Assembly (NCBI GenBank): GCA_946223075.1
Contig: CAMILZ010000004.1
Coordinates: 40,553 to 104,552 of the forward strand
Direction of reading: 5' to 3'
Length of the DNA: 64,000 nt
Origin: an uncultured Dermabacteraceae bacterium
GTDB taxonomy: Bacteria > Actinomycetota > Actinomycetes > Actinomycetales > Dermabacteraceae
The notes under the pieces were generated by a model, which was not told where the DNA came from, ran no database searches, and saw only the letters and a program-made list of their open reading frames with translations. Shown here in pieces: positions 26,405-34,450 of this stretch (the stretch's first letter is position 1; each line of letters opens with the position of its first letter). The position numbers and the translations under genes are program-made.

Positions 26405-27720
26405 CGAAGAATCATCACCTCGTGAATGTCGCCGTCAGCCACGCGCGTGACCTCCGGGGGAATGAGCACGAGCGCGTCGCTCAAGGCGAGCGCGCCCAGA
26501 AGATGCGAGCCAGGGCCGCCCACGAGCTTCACGGTCGAATCGGTATTGAGCCGCGAGCGCCGCACCTGCACGAGGCCTTCGGGGGACGGTTCCACCTCGC
26601 CCGTTTGTGTGCGCACGGGCAGCGAAACGCGTGGCCGCGGCGGCGCACCGAGGGCCTCACGCACGAACATCTCGAGGCTCACGAACGCCGAAACTGGGTT
26701 GCCCGGGAGCGCGATCCACGCGACCTCACCGTGGGACGCCTCGAGCTTGCCGAGACCCTGCGGCCCGCCGGGCTGCATCGCGACCTTGTCGAACGCAAGT
26801 CGGAGCGGCGAGGCGTGCATCTGTGCGGCCTGCCTGATCGGCTCAACTGCCCCTGCGCTCACCCCTCCGGTCGAGATCACGACATGCGCTTTCGCACTTT
26901 CACACGCCGCACGTACCTCGTCGAGAAGCGCGCGCGGATCATCCGGCACGCGCAACCTCGCGCACACCTCAATCCCGGCTTCCTCGCACGCCGCGCCAAT
27001 CAGCAGCGAGTTCGCATCGAAAATACGCCACTCATCAGCGGAATCGTCCGGCTCGCGCAGCTCACTCCCGGTCGAGACGACAAGGGCACGCAGACGCTCG
27101 CGCACCTCCACCTCCGCAACACCCACCGACGCCAGGTGGCCGATCAGACGCGGCGTGAGCAGCTGGCCCGCGCGCGCCACCACATCACCACGCTCGGTGT
27201 CACTCCCGGCGAGCCGCACGAAACGCCCCTCGGTGCGGTGCTCGGGGGCCAGGTTAAACGTGAGGTCCGACGGTTGCCGGCAAGCGTCGGCCCCCTCATT
27301 TGTGAGTTGTGAAAACCGCCGAACATCCGTGTCCTCGACCGGGATCACGGCGTTCGCGCCCTCGGGAATTGGGGCGCCCGTCATGATGGGGCGAGCCGTG
27401 CCAGCCTCGAGCGCCGAAGGAGCTGCACCCGCGGCGATCAGCGGTCCAAGCGGGAGGGTTATTGACGTGCCGTCGGGAGTGCCTGCGAGGCTCGCGACAT
27501 TGAGCGCAAAGCCGTCCATCTGCGAATTTGCCACGGGCGGGACGTGCACGGGCGATGTCACGTTCCGTGCGAGGGTGCGGTTTCGGGCGTTTTCGAGTCC
27601 GACGGTCGCCACGCCCGGCGCATTCGAGGAATCCAGCACCGCGCCCACGAGCTCACGAAGGCTCCGCCGATGTTCGACGAGCGGGATGCGACCAGGCGCG
27701 AGGCGCGACTCGTGCTCCAC
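26401..27720 (-). CDS. moeA: Molybdopterin molybdenumtransferase MoeA, copy 1
   Basis: Ligates molybdate to adenylated molybdopterin. 439 residues with the MoeA order: an N-terminal linker domain with SQMDGFALN, GTARPIMTGAPIPEGANAVIPVEDT, then the MoCF domain (VVISTGGVSAGAVEPIRQA), KVAMQPGGPQGLGKL, LPGNPVSAFVSLEMF, and the C-terminal beta domain. The open frame runs on for 200 codons, but that part is antisense to moaA; the GTG at 27720 has AGGAAGGA upstream. Between the EDT motif and the AGSDTERGDVV block lies an unusual loop encoded by a family A inverted pair (27263-27295). Confidence 0.93.
   Translation of the reverse strand: MEHESRLAPGRIPLVEHRRSLRELVGAVLDSSNAPGVATVGLENARNRTLARNVTSPVHVPPVANSQMDGFALNVASLAGTPDGTSITLPLGPLIAAGAAPSALEAGTARPIMTGAPIPEGANAVIPVEDTDVRRFSQLTNEGADACRQPSDLTFNLAPEHRTEGRFVRLAGSDTERGDVVARAGQLLTPRLIGHLASVGVAEVEVRERLRALVVSTGSELREPDDSADEWRIFDANSLLIGAACEEAGIEVCARLRVPDDPRALLDEVRAACESAKAHVVISTGGVSAGAVEPIRQAAQMHASPLRLAFDKVAMQPGGPQGLGKLEASHGEVAWIALPGNPVSAFVSLEMFVREALGAPPRPRVSLPVRTQTGEVEPSPEGLVQVRRSRLNTDSTVKLVGGPGSHLLGALALSDALVLIPPEVTRVADGDIHEVMILR
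27263..27295. repeat. Family A inverted pair inside moeA
   Basis: Half-site GGTCCGACGGTTGCC is followed directly by its imperfect mirror GGCAAGCGTCGGCC, meeting in the palindrome TTGCCGGCAA. It is in coding sequence and encodes a variable loop. Confidence 0.8.
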
Positions 27721-27819
27721 AGTGCTGTTCCTTCCTCGTGTGGCCAGGGCCTCTAGGGTAGCGTGCGAAAGTCCCCTAAGCTGGTGTGACACCTCTTTCG
27801 CTAGACCCCAAAGGAGAGC

Positions 27820-29049
27820 ATGTCGGTCGACCTCGGGATGCCGAAGCCCCGCGCCATGGACCCCGTCGAGGAAGCCCCCTCGACCGAGGGCCGCCCCGCG
27901 ACGGGCGCGCTCATCGACACCTACGGCCGCACGGCGAGCGACCTTCGCATCTCGCTGACCGATTTTTGCAACCTGCGCTGCACGTACTGCATGCCCGAAG
28001 CCGGCCTGCAATTTCTGAAGAAACCACAGCTCATGAGCGTCGATGAGGTCGCACGGTTTGTGCGCATCGGCGTGGAGAAGCTCGGAATCCGCGAGGTACG
28101 TTTCACGGGCGGCGAGCCGCTCACGCGCGCCGATCTTCCCGAGATCCTCGAATCCGTGGCGGCGCTTTCGCCGCGGCCCGATATCTCCCTTACGACCAAC
28201 GCGATCGGTCTCGAAAAGCGAGCGGAGAAACTCGTGGCCGCAGGGTTGGATCGCATTAATATCTCCCTCGACTCGGCGCACTCGGAAACTTTTGAAACGA
28301 TGACCAGGCGCCCGTTCCTCCACCGCGTTTTACAGGGCATCGATGCCGCACGCGAAGCGGGGCTAAACCCGATCAAAATCAACGCCGTTCTCCAGCCCGG
28401 CGCGAATGAGCACGAAGCCGCCGAACTCCTCGCGTGGTGCCTCGAACGTGGACTTGAGCTGCGGTTCATCGAGTACATGCCGCTCGACGGCGCGGGCCGA
28501 TGGAACCGCGAGCGCATGGTCACGGCGGATGACGTGTGGCAGCTCCTCAGCCCGTACTACGTCATGCATCCCGTGCGCGAGGTTCGCGGCGGTGCCCCGG
28601 CCGAGAAGTTCGACGTGTGGCGAAGGCCCGGCGCGCCGGCACCGGGGGAACCGGGCACGATCGCGGGAGTGCTCAAGGAACGCGGCGTCGACCCCGCGGA
28701 TGTGGAGGCAGTGCGCAAGATTCTGCCGCCCGCGCCCGGTGAGCCGTTTGCGGAAACGTGCGAAAGGCCTCACGAGGAGGCGTTGGGAAGCGTCGGAATT
28801 ATTGCCTCCGTGACCAGGCCCTTCTGTGCGGATTGCACCCGCACCCGCCTCACCGCCGAGGGCCGCGTGCGCACGTGCCTGTTCTCGCACAGCGAGACCG
28901 ACCTGCTCGGCCTCATGCGCTCGGGCGCGAGCGACGAAGATATCGCCGAGCGGTGGCGCGCGGCCCAGTGGGGCAAACAGGCTGGCCACGGGATGGAGCG
29001 CAGCGATTTTGTGCAGCCCGAGCGCCCCATGAGCGCCATTGGCGGGTAG
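27820..29049 (+). CDS. moaA: GTP 3',8-cyclase (radical SAM)
   Basis: First enzyme of molybdenum cofactor synthesis, rearranging GTP with S-adenosylmethionine. The 409 residues have the radical-SAM cluster motif CNLRCTYC (Cys50, Cys54, Cys57) and the second cluster CADC...C (Cys336, Cys339, Cys353), ending SAIGG, where the C-terminal GG is needed in known MoaA. ATG after AAGGAGAG. Between SPYYVMHPV and GSVGIIASV there are about 75 residues (PGAPAPGEPGTIAGVL...), longer than I expect there; a family A half-site (28788) closes this stretch. Divergent from moeA across 99 bases. Confidence 0.95.
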   Translation: MSVDLGMPKPRAMDPVEEAPSTEGRPATGALIDTYGRTASDLRISLTDFCNLRCTYCMPEAGLQFLKKPQLMSVDEVARFVRIGVEKLGIREVRFTGGEPLTRADLPEILESVAALSPRPDISLTTNAIGLEKRAEKLVAAGLDRINISLDSAHSETFETMTRRPFLHRVLQGIDAAREAGLNPIKINAVLQPGANEHEAAELLAWCLERGLELRFIEYMPLDGAGRWNRERMVTADDVWQLLSPYYVMHPVREVRGGAPAEKFDVWRRPGAPAPGEPGTIAGVLKERGVDPADVEAVRKILPPAPGEPFAETCERPHEEALGSVGIIASVTRPFCADCTRTRLTAEGRVRTCLFSHSETDLLGLMRSGASDEDIAERWRAAQWGKQAGHGMERSDFVQPERPMSAIGG

Positions 29050-29074
29050 GGACATGACTGAAAGGAGTGGCGCA

Positions 29075-29350
29075 ATGAGAAGTGCCGACGTTCGCTTTTT
29101 TGCCGGCGCGGCTCAGGCCTTTGGTACGAGCCAGCACACGGTCGAGTTCGAGGGGAGCACCCTCGGGGACTTGCTCGAAGCCTTGCGCGGGGGCGCGGTT
29201 GAATCGGCGGGTCCCGATGCTCCGGTGGTGCTTTCGCGGTGCAGTTTCCTCGTGAATAAGGTGAGCGAGAACGAACCGTCGGCACAGCTCACACCTGCCG
29301 ACGATGGCGCGTTGCGAGTGGACGTGCTGCCGCCCTTCGCGGGCGGGTGA
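29075..29350 (+). CDS. moaD: Molybdopterin synthase small subunit (MoaD)
   Basis: Ubiquitin-like sulfur carrier whose C-terminal glycine is adenylated by MoeB and thiocarboxylated. The 91-residue protein ends LPPFAGG, the required GG tail, and has the VRFFAGAAQAFGT start and LVNKVSE of the beta-grasp fold. I place the start at the ATG at 29075, seven bases after AAAGGAG; an ATG at 29054 lies before that ribosome site. It follows moaA by 25 bases. Confidence 0.9.
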   Translation: MRSADVRFFAGAAQAFGTSQHTVEFEGSTLGDLLEALRGGAVESAGPDAPVVLSRCSFLVNKVSENEPSAQLTPADDGALRVDVLPPFAGG

Positions 29351-29371
29351 AGCCTCCCTCCCCCCTTCTCG

Positions 29372-29442
29372 GCCTAGGAAACTAAACCCAACATTTGCGG
29401 CGGTATTCGATCCCATTCCGCCACAAACGTTGGGTACAGATT
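29372..29442. repeat. Family C repeat, left copy
   Basis: A 71-bp sequence containing an internal palindrome (CCCAACATTTGCGGCGG against CCGCCACAAACGTTGGG). Its reverse complement recurs at about 30659-30730 with about six differences. It sits between the moaD stop and the 3' end of the DUF559 gene. Confidence 0.9.
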
Positions 29443-29511
29443 CTCGCTGCAGGCGGATCGTTCTCGATTCGGACGGATGGCCTTCCGGGTAGGCGGATTG
29501 CCCACCCACCA

Positions 29512-30525
29512 CTACCGCCACGCCGGGTTGCACACGATTTTGGACCTACGCCTCAAGGTCCTCTTCGCAATGGATGCCGCCCGTGACCTCGCGAGCGCTC
29601 GTGTCACGACATCATCGGGAGTATTGACCGGCAAAACCGGGAGGTCGCGCACGTGAAGTCGAAACACCTCGAGTCCACGGTCCGCGTAGAAGAAGTCCTT
29701 GGCTCGATCTCTCTCGACGGCATCAATCTTGCGGTGATACTCGCCGTCGTACTCTCCGACGACGCCTTCCCTCTCCCACCAGAAGTCCGGCGCACACACG
29801 ATGCGTCCACGCGCATCGCGGATCGGCACGTTGAGGCTCGGCTCTCTAAGCCCCGCGAAGACCATCGCGAGCCTAGCCCGCGTTTCCTGTGCGGAATCAG
29901 CGCCTACACGGACGAGTTCGAGCGCCCGCCGCGCACGACATATTCCGGGGAGGCCGGAATAAGCGGCGACCGCGGCCTCGAGTTCAGCGAGAGTCGCATG
30001 CGGAGTGGTGCGTCCAGACTCAAGGGTGGATCGCGGCTCCCGCACAAGGGCGTCGCCGGCTGCCACGAGGTAATCGATCGACACAATTGAGGCAAGATCA
30101 AGCCACGTGCGTACGCGCGACATGATTCGAAGCCGATGCTCGCCATTCGTGAGAGACCGAACTTCATGCGGCTCGACCCTGGAAAAGTGCAGGTCTATGA
30201 GCGGATGAGGCCTCATGTCCTTCACCGACGTCACAAAGCTCATCGGCGCAGTGGGTTCCCAGGTCGATAGCTGAGGAGGCAGCGGCATCTCGTGGACGCG
30301 CGCGGCGTTCACGCCGGAAAGCACGAGGTGCGGGTACTTCGCGCATAGAGCCCGCGCGAGCTCATGCTCGGTGAAGTCGCGATTGTCATTGGCGTAAATG
30401 CCGGGGCCGAGGCTCGTAACGTCGCCGCGGCGCAGCCGGTCGCGAGCACCGCCGAGCGCGGCGAAATCACTTGCGGTGAACACTGGCGGAAGTTTTTGTG
30501 GAAGTGGCGAAGGAGGTCGATTCAT
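29512..30525 (-). CDS. AbiEi-like / DUF559 PD-(D/E)XK nuclease-like protein
   Basis: A 337-residue protein of a type found in many copies in actinobacteria. The N-terminal ~110 residues (TASDFAALGGARDRLRRGDVTSLGPGIYA) look like the winged-helix part of AbiEi-type proteins. The C-terminal ~110 resemble DUF559 / very-short-patch-repair nucleases: the active-site pattern would be Asp in APDFWW and Glu-Tyr-Asp in VVGEYDGEYH, followed by KDFFYADRGLEVFRLHVRDL. It interrupts the molybdenum-cofactor cluster and is bracketed by inverted family C repeats, which suggests a mobile or selfish unit. Whether it cuts DNA is not known. Confidence 0.7.
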   Translation of the reverse strand: MNRPPSPLPQKLPPVFTASDFAALGGARDRLRRGDVTSLGPGIYANDNRDFTEHELARALCAKYPHLVLSGVNAARVHEMPLPPQLSTWEPTAPMSFVTSVKDMRPHPLIDLHFSRVEPHEVRSLTNGEHRLRIMSRVRTWLDLASIVSIDYLVAAGDALVREPRSTLESGRTTPHATLAELEAAVAAYSGLPGICRARRALELVRVGADSAQETRARLAMVFAGLREPSLNVPIRDARGRIVCAPDFWWEREGVVGEYDGEYHRKIDAVERDRAKDFFYADRGLEVFRLHVRDLPVLPVNTPDDVVTRALARSRAASIAKRTLRRRSKIVCNPAWR

Positions 30526-30658
30526 AAGGCCAGTCTTGCCGCGACATGACCTTCGAAAAAGCGCCCCCTGTCAAATTGTGGATAACTATCGGATGGTGAA
30601 GCACCACCCGATGACCCAGAGGGCACCGAGCCGGGGGCGCCGAGCATCCACCGCCGGA

Positions 30659-30730
30659 ATCTGTACCCAACGTTCGTGGCGGAATGGGGTCGAATACCAC
30701 CGAAAACGTTGGGTTTAGTTTTCTAGGCTA
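30659..30730. repeat. Family C repeat, right copy (inverted)
   Basis: Inverted copy of 29372-29442: about 65 of 71 positions agree. It contains its own palindrome (CCCAACGTTCGTGGCGG against CCACCGAAAACGTTGGG) and lies about 134 bases upstream of the start of the DUF559 gene. Confidence 0.9.
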
Positions 30731-30813
30731 GGGCGAGCGGCGCTGAGCCTACACCCGCGGGTCGAGCCCTGCCCCTCTAACCGCCGGAGGCGATGCCATC
30801 TCTAGACCACCCC

Positions 30814-32079
30814 TTAGCCGCCGAGGGACGCCGCCACGTATCCGCCCGCCATGTCCGCCACGTCAATCCCCAGGACCGCGAGCTCGGCCTGGGTCGCCGC
30901 CGACCGGGCACCGCCCGCGCAATGCAGGATCGCCCCACGCAGGTCTTCGATCTCACTCAGGGGTCCGACGGTTACCCGCTCCCCTCGCGCAAATTCCATG
31001 AGCCGATCCTTCGGGATATTTACGGCGTGAAGCAGCATGCCCGCCGCAGCTTCCGACTCTTCGCGGATGTCAATGAGGAGCCGGCCGGTCGCTGCTTCGC
31101 GCATCGCTTCGGATGGGGATAGAACTTCGAGGCCAGGTGCCGGGGCGAGTCCGAACGTGAGAGAAGAGGCGCCGACGCCACTCACATCAGATCCGCGAGT
31201 TTCACCGGGAGCACCAGCGCGGCCGGCAGCCGTGGCCGCTGCAGGCATCGGCGCAGCCACCGCGGGGAAGCCGCACGTTTCCACGAGATCTTCGATTTCG
31301 GTGACGGGCGCGCGGCCCGGCCTGCGCTCCACATCGATGCGAGTCCAGTCTCCGGTCAGGGCACTATAGAGCTGGATGCGCCCATAAAGCGGGGACCCGA
31401 GTCCCGTGAGGACCTTGAGGGCTTCCATCGCCATGGTCGAGCCGATAACTCCCACGAGTGGCCCGAGAACACCGGCTTCGCTGCAGCTCGGCACCTCGCC
31501 GGGCTGCGGCGGGCGAGGATGCACGTCGCGATAGGTGACGCCGCGACCTTCGTCGCCGAAGAACACGGCGACCTGACCGTCGAACGCGAGGATAGATCCC
31601 CAGATCAGAGGCATATTGAGGATCTCGCACGCATCGGACACAAGGTAACGCGTGGGGAAATTATCGGTGCCGTCGAGCACGAGGTCGTGGCCCGCGAGAA
31701 TCTCAAGCGCGTTTGCCGGAGTGAGCACTTCCCGGATTTCGCGCACGTGAACCGCGTGGTTGAGTGCGTGCACAGCTTTGGCAGCCGAGGAAACTTTTGG
31801 GGTTCCGACGGCCACTTCGGAGTGAATAACTTGCCGCTGCAAGTTAGAACTATCCACCAAATCTGCATCGATGACGGTCAGTGAACCGACTCCGGCCGCG
31901 GCGAGATATTGGAGGATTGGCGCCCCAAGACCACCGGCTCCCACCACAGCAACCTTCGCTGACCTTAGCCTTTGCTGGCTTTCGGGCGTGAACCCCGGCA
32001 GGAGAAGGTGCCGAGAGTAACGTCGATAATCGGCCCCACTCAGTGCGGAATCCGACCCACCGGGTGCATAATTAACCAT
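30814..32079 (-). CDS. moeB: MoeB/ThiF-type adenylyltransferase with rhodanese domain
   Basis: Adenylates the C-terminal glycine of MoaD (or a ThiS-like carrier); the rhodanese domain can deliver sulfur, as in eukaryotic MOCS3. Residues 1-260: nucleotide loop VVGAGGLGAPILQYLAAAG, DGTDNFPTRYLVSDAC, and PSCSEAGVLGPLVGVIGS. The zinc CxxC pairs of E. coli MoeB are not evident (YRDVHPRPP replaces the first). A linker of about 50 alanine/proline-rich residues leads to a C-terminal rhodanese domain with catalytic cysteine in LHCAGGARSA. ATG start with a close GGAAG. A family A half-site (30964) lies in the rhodanese part. Confidence 0.9.
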   Translation of the reverse strand: MVNYAPGGSDSALSGADYRRYSRHLLLPGFTPESQQRLRSAKVAVVGAGGLGAPILQYLAAAGVGSLTVIDADLVDSSNLQRQVIHSEVAVGTPKVSSAAKAVHALNHAVHVREIREVLTPANALEILAGHDLVLDGTDNFPTRYLVSDACEILNMPLIWGSILAFDGQVAVFFGDEGRGVTYRDVHPRPPQPGEVPSCSEAGVLGPLVGVIGSTMAMEALKVLTGLGSPLYGRIQLYSALTGDWTRIDVERRPGRAPVTEIEDLVETCGFPAVAAPMPAAATAAGRAGAPGETRGSDVSGVGASSLTFGLAPAPGLEVLSPSEAMREAATGRLLIDIREESEAAAGMLLHAVNIPKDRLMEFARGERVTVGPLSEIEDLRGAILHCAGGARSAATQAELAVLGIDVADMAGGYVAASLGG

Positions 32080-32335
32080 GACTTCCAGTCTCAGAGTTTG
32101 ACTTCACATGAGGCGAATCGGAATAATCCACAAGAATGGTGTGGTGAACCACCTCACATGGGGTACAGTTCAACCGTTCCATGAATAGTTCATGACCTTT
32201 CCGTGACGCCACTGTTCACATTACGAGAATAGGCGCCCCAGTTCGCGAATTGAACTACTCTGAAGCATCCCCGCGCCCCAGGGCGCATCCGGTCCCACCG
32301 CCCCCGGGCGGCGATACGAAATAAGGAAAACGCAC
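32080..32335. other. 256-bp divergent control region of opp and moeB
   Basis: Contains the perfect inverted repeat CATGAATAGTTCATG (32180-32194), a hairpin GTGG-TGAA-CCAC near 32142, and an AT-richer patch around 32200-32240, but no clear sigma-70 hexamer pair. It should carry the promoter of the oligopeptide transporter operon. Confidence 0.5.
32180..32194. promoter_or_regulatory. Candidate operator CATGAATAGTTCATG
   Basis: A perfect 6-bp inverted repeat with a 3-base spacer, about 155 bases upstream of the first frame of the opp operon. The form suits a dimeric repressor, but the protein is unknown. Confidence 0.4.
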
Positions 32336-32452
32336 GTGTCCCTTATGTCCACCAACCTCAGCGACCCTCGCGCCGCAGCACCCCCGCGCCGCCAGTGGAG
32401 CGCTAAGGATGTCGACGAGCGTAAGACCGCTCTGATCGGAGCACTCTCGTGA
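32336..32452 (+). CDS. 38-aa ORF coupled to oppB
   Basis: GTG start with AAGGAAAA seven bases upstream, 38 codons (VSLMSTNLSDPRAAAPP... ending KTALIGALS), and a TGA sharing bases with the oppB GTG (GTGA). The peptide is hydrophilic, with arginine- and alanine-rich composition and no membrane segment. The ribosome site and the exact coupling support translation; it may be a small protein or a leader peptide that passes ribosomes to oppB, which has no ribosome site of its own. No family is known to me. Confidence 0.55.
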   Translation: MSLMSTNLSDPRAAAPPRRQWSAKDVDERKTALIGALS

Positions 32453-33444
32453 CAAAGTATCTTCTTCGCCGCTTCGCGAACTACGCGATCCTCACCGTCG
32501 TGGCTACCGTATTCGCCTACATCGCGGCCGGCAGCTTCTTCTATCCGCGTCGCCGCTGGCTCGGGCAAAACCCCCCGATCCCCGAGGCTTCAATTGACGC
32601 GGCCCTCAACGAACTCAACATGAACGACAAGGTGCCGATCCTCCAGCGCACCTGGACCTGGCTTTCGAACATCGTTGTCAAGCCGTGGAGCGAAAAGCTC
32701 GGCAAGGACATCTCGGGCCAGTGGGTCATCGACCAGATGGCGATGCGCGCGGGTGTTTCGCTGCGCCTCCTGATCGCAGGTGCACTCCTCGGCGCAATCA
32801 TCGGCGTCGCCCTCGGCGTATGGGGCGCTGTTCGCCAGTACAAGCTTTCGGATCAGGTCGTCTCCTACGCCTCGTACATTCTTATTTCGACCCCCACCTT
32901 CGTGGGCGGCCTCTTGATGATGGTCGTCGCGACCAAGCTCAACCAGGCGCTCGGCACGCAGCTGATTCGCTTCAGTGGCTCCTATTCGCCAACTTTCCGA
33001 GCCCAGGGCGGCATGACAGCTTTCCTCGACAGCGTCAATCACTTGATTCTGCCGACCATCGTCCTCGCTGCCTTCGGTGCGGCGAGCTACTCGCGCTACC
33101 AGCGCTCGATCATGCTCGACGTTCTCGGAAGCGACTTCATTCGCACGGCCCGTGCGAAGGGCGCAACGCGTAACCGCGCTCTTGTGAAGCACGGCGTGCG
33201 TGTGGCGCTCATCCCCATGTCCACCTACTTCGCGTACTCCTTCGGCACTCTCGTCGCAGGCGCCGCGTTCCTCGAGATGATCTTCTCGTGGGCCGGCATG
33301 GGTCAGTACGGCATCAACGCGGTTCAGCAATCCGATGTGAACGCCCTCGCGGGCAACGTGTGCTTCACGTCGATCGTGATTCTGTTCTCCTCGATGCTTT
33401 CCGAAGTTCTTTACGCGGCGCTTGATCCGCGAGTGAGGGTGTGA
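32449..33444 (+). CDS. oppB: Oligopeptide/dipeptide ABC transporter permease (OppB type)
   Basis: Inner-membrane permease of 331 residues with six predicted helices. It begins TKYLLRRFANYAILTVVATVFAYI, the usual N-terminal helix of DppB/OppB, and has the coupling-helix EAA motif in FIRTARAKGATRNRALVKHGVRVALIP. A periplasmic loop of about 65 residues lies between helix 1 and helix 2. Starts with a GTG overlapping the 38-aa ORF. Partners are OppC, the fused ATPase and the two binding lipoproteins downstream. Confidence 0.9.
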   Translation: MTKYLLRRFANYAILTVVATVFAYIAAGSFFYPRRRWLGQNPPIPEASIDAALNELNMNDKVPILQRTWTWLSNIVVKPWSEKLGKDISGQWVIDQMAMRAGVSLRLLIAGALLGAIIGVALGVWGAVRQYKLSDQVVSYASYILISTPTFVGGLLMMVVATKLNQALGTQLIRFSGSYSPTFRAQGGMTAFLDSVNHLILPTIVLAAFGAASYSRYQRSIMLDVLGSDFIRTARAKGATRNRALVKHGVRVALIPMSTYFAYSFGTLVAGAAFLEMIFSWAGMGQYGINAVQQSDVNALAGNVCFTSIVILFSSMLSEVLYAALDPRVRV

Positions 33445-33448
33445 CGTC

Positions 33449-34450
33449 ATGAGCGCAAGCAATCCAGTTCCCCCCGTGAGCGACGCGACCGAAGCTCCGG
33501 AAGCCGTTCCTATGACGGAAGCGGAAGAGGCAGCGGGCACCGCTGCGGGCCCGGAAAAGGGCAAGAAGAATAAGGGCGAAAAGAAGCGCCAGAAGCCGCT
33601 TTCCAGGTGGGCTCTCGTGTGGCGTCGCCTCAAGCGCAAGCCGAACTTCTGGATCGGCGCGGTCGTCCTTGGCGTGATCGTCCTGTTCGCGATCTTCGGC
33701 AACATTCCGAACGTCTACGAACTCGGCGAAACCGATTCGTACAGCTACAACTCGCCGCCGAGCGGTCAGCACTGGTTCGGCACCGACGCGATCGGCGTTG
33801 ACCTCTACGCATCGATGGTCGAGGCACTTCGCAAGTCGCTCCTCATCGGCCTTCTCGCGGCGCCCGCTGCAACGCTCATCGCGGCGTTCGTGGGTTCGCT
33901 CGCCGGCTACATTGGCGGCAAGCTCGAGACCGTCGTCAACTGGGTCATCAACCTGCTTCTCGTGCTGCCCGTGTTCTACGTGCTCATGATCATCTCGCCG
34001 CTCCTGTCGAACGTGAGCTGGGTTGTCATCGTCGTGGCGATCGCGGGCTTCGGCTGGATGATTATGGCGCAGATCGTCAAGAACCAAACCAAGTCGCTCA
34101 AGGACCGCGAATACGTCAAGGCCGCGCGCTACATGGGCGTGAGCACGACGACGATCCTCGCGCGCCACATCATCCCGAACGTGGCTTCGCTTCTCATCAT
34201 CGACGCGGCACTTGGCGTGAGCGGCGCGATCCTCGCCGAAACCTCGTTGAGCTTCTTCGGCCTCGGTATTCAGCCTCCCGACGTCTCGCTAGGAACGCTT
34301 ATCGCGAACGGCCAGAACGCGGTTCTTACCCGCTGGTGGCTCTTCGTGATTCCCGCAACCTTCCTTGTCGCCCTGCTTACCGCCGTGAACCTTCTTGGCG
34401 ACGCCCTTCGCGACGCAATCGATCCCACGAGCGAGGTCAACCGTGCCTGA
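33449..34450 (+). CDS. oppC: Oligopeptide/dipeptide ABC transporter permease (OppC type)
   Basis: Second permease of the complex, 333 residues. A long charged N-terminal tail (about 60 residues, acidic then KKNKGEKKRQK) precedes the first helix. The periplasmic motif HWFGTDAIGVDLYASMVEALRKSL and the EAA loop YVKAARYMGVSTTTILARHIIPNV are typical of OppC/DppC. It starts 4 bases after oppB and overlaps the ATPase gene by 8 bases. Confidence 0.9.
   Translation: MSASNPVPPVSDATEAPEAVPMTEAEEAAGTAAGPEKGKKNKGEKKRQKPLSRWALVWRRLKRKPNFWIGAVVLGVIVLFAIFGNIPNVYELGETDSYSYNSPPSGQHWFGTDAIGVDLYASMVEALRKSLLIGLLAAPAATLIAAFVGSLAGYIGGKLETVVNWVINLLLVLPVFYVLMIISPLLSNVSWVVIVVAIAGFGWMIMAQIVKNQTKSLKDREYVKAARYMGVSTTTILARHIIPNVASLLIIDAALGVSGAILAETSLSFFGLGIQPPDVSLGTLIANGQNAVLTRWWLFVIPATFLVALLTAVNLLGDALRDAIDPTSEVNRA

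Noticed and set aside
27721..27819. Molybdenum-cofactor riboswitch between moeA and moaA
   Set aside because: The 99-bp gap is too short and has no recognisable multi-stem structure.
27721..28323. 200-codon N-terminal extension of moeA
   Set aside because: It would be antisense to moaA; a GTG with a good ribosome site at 27720 gives a normal MoeA.
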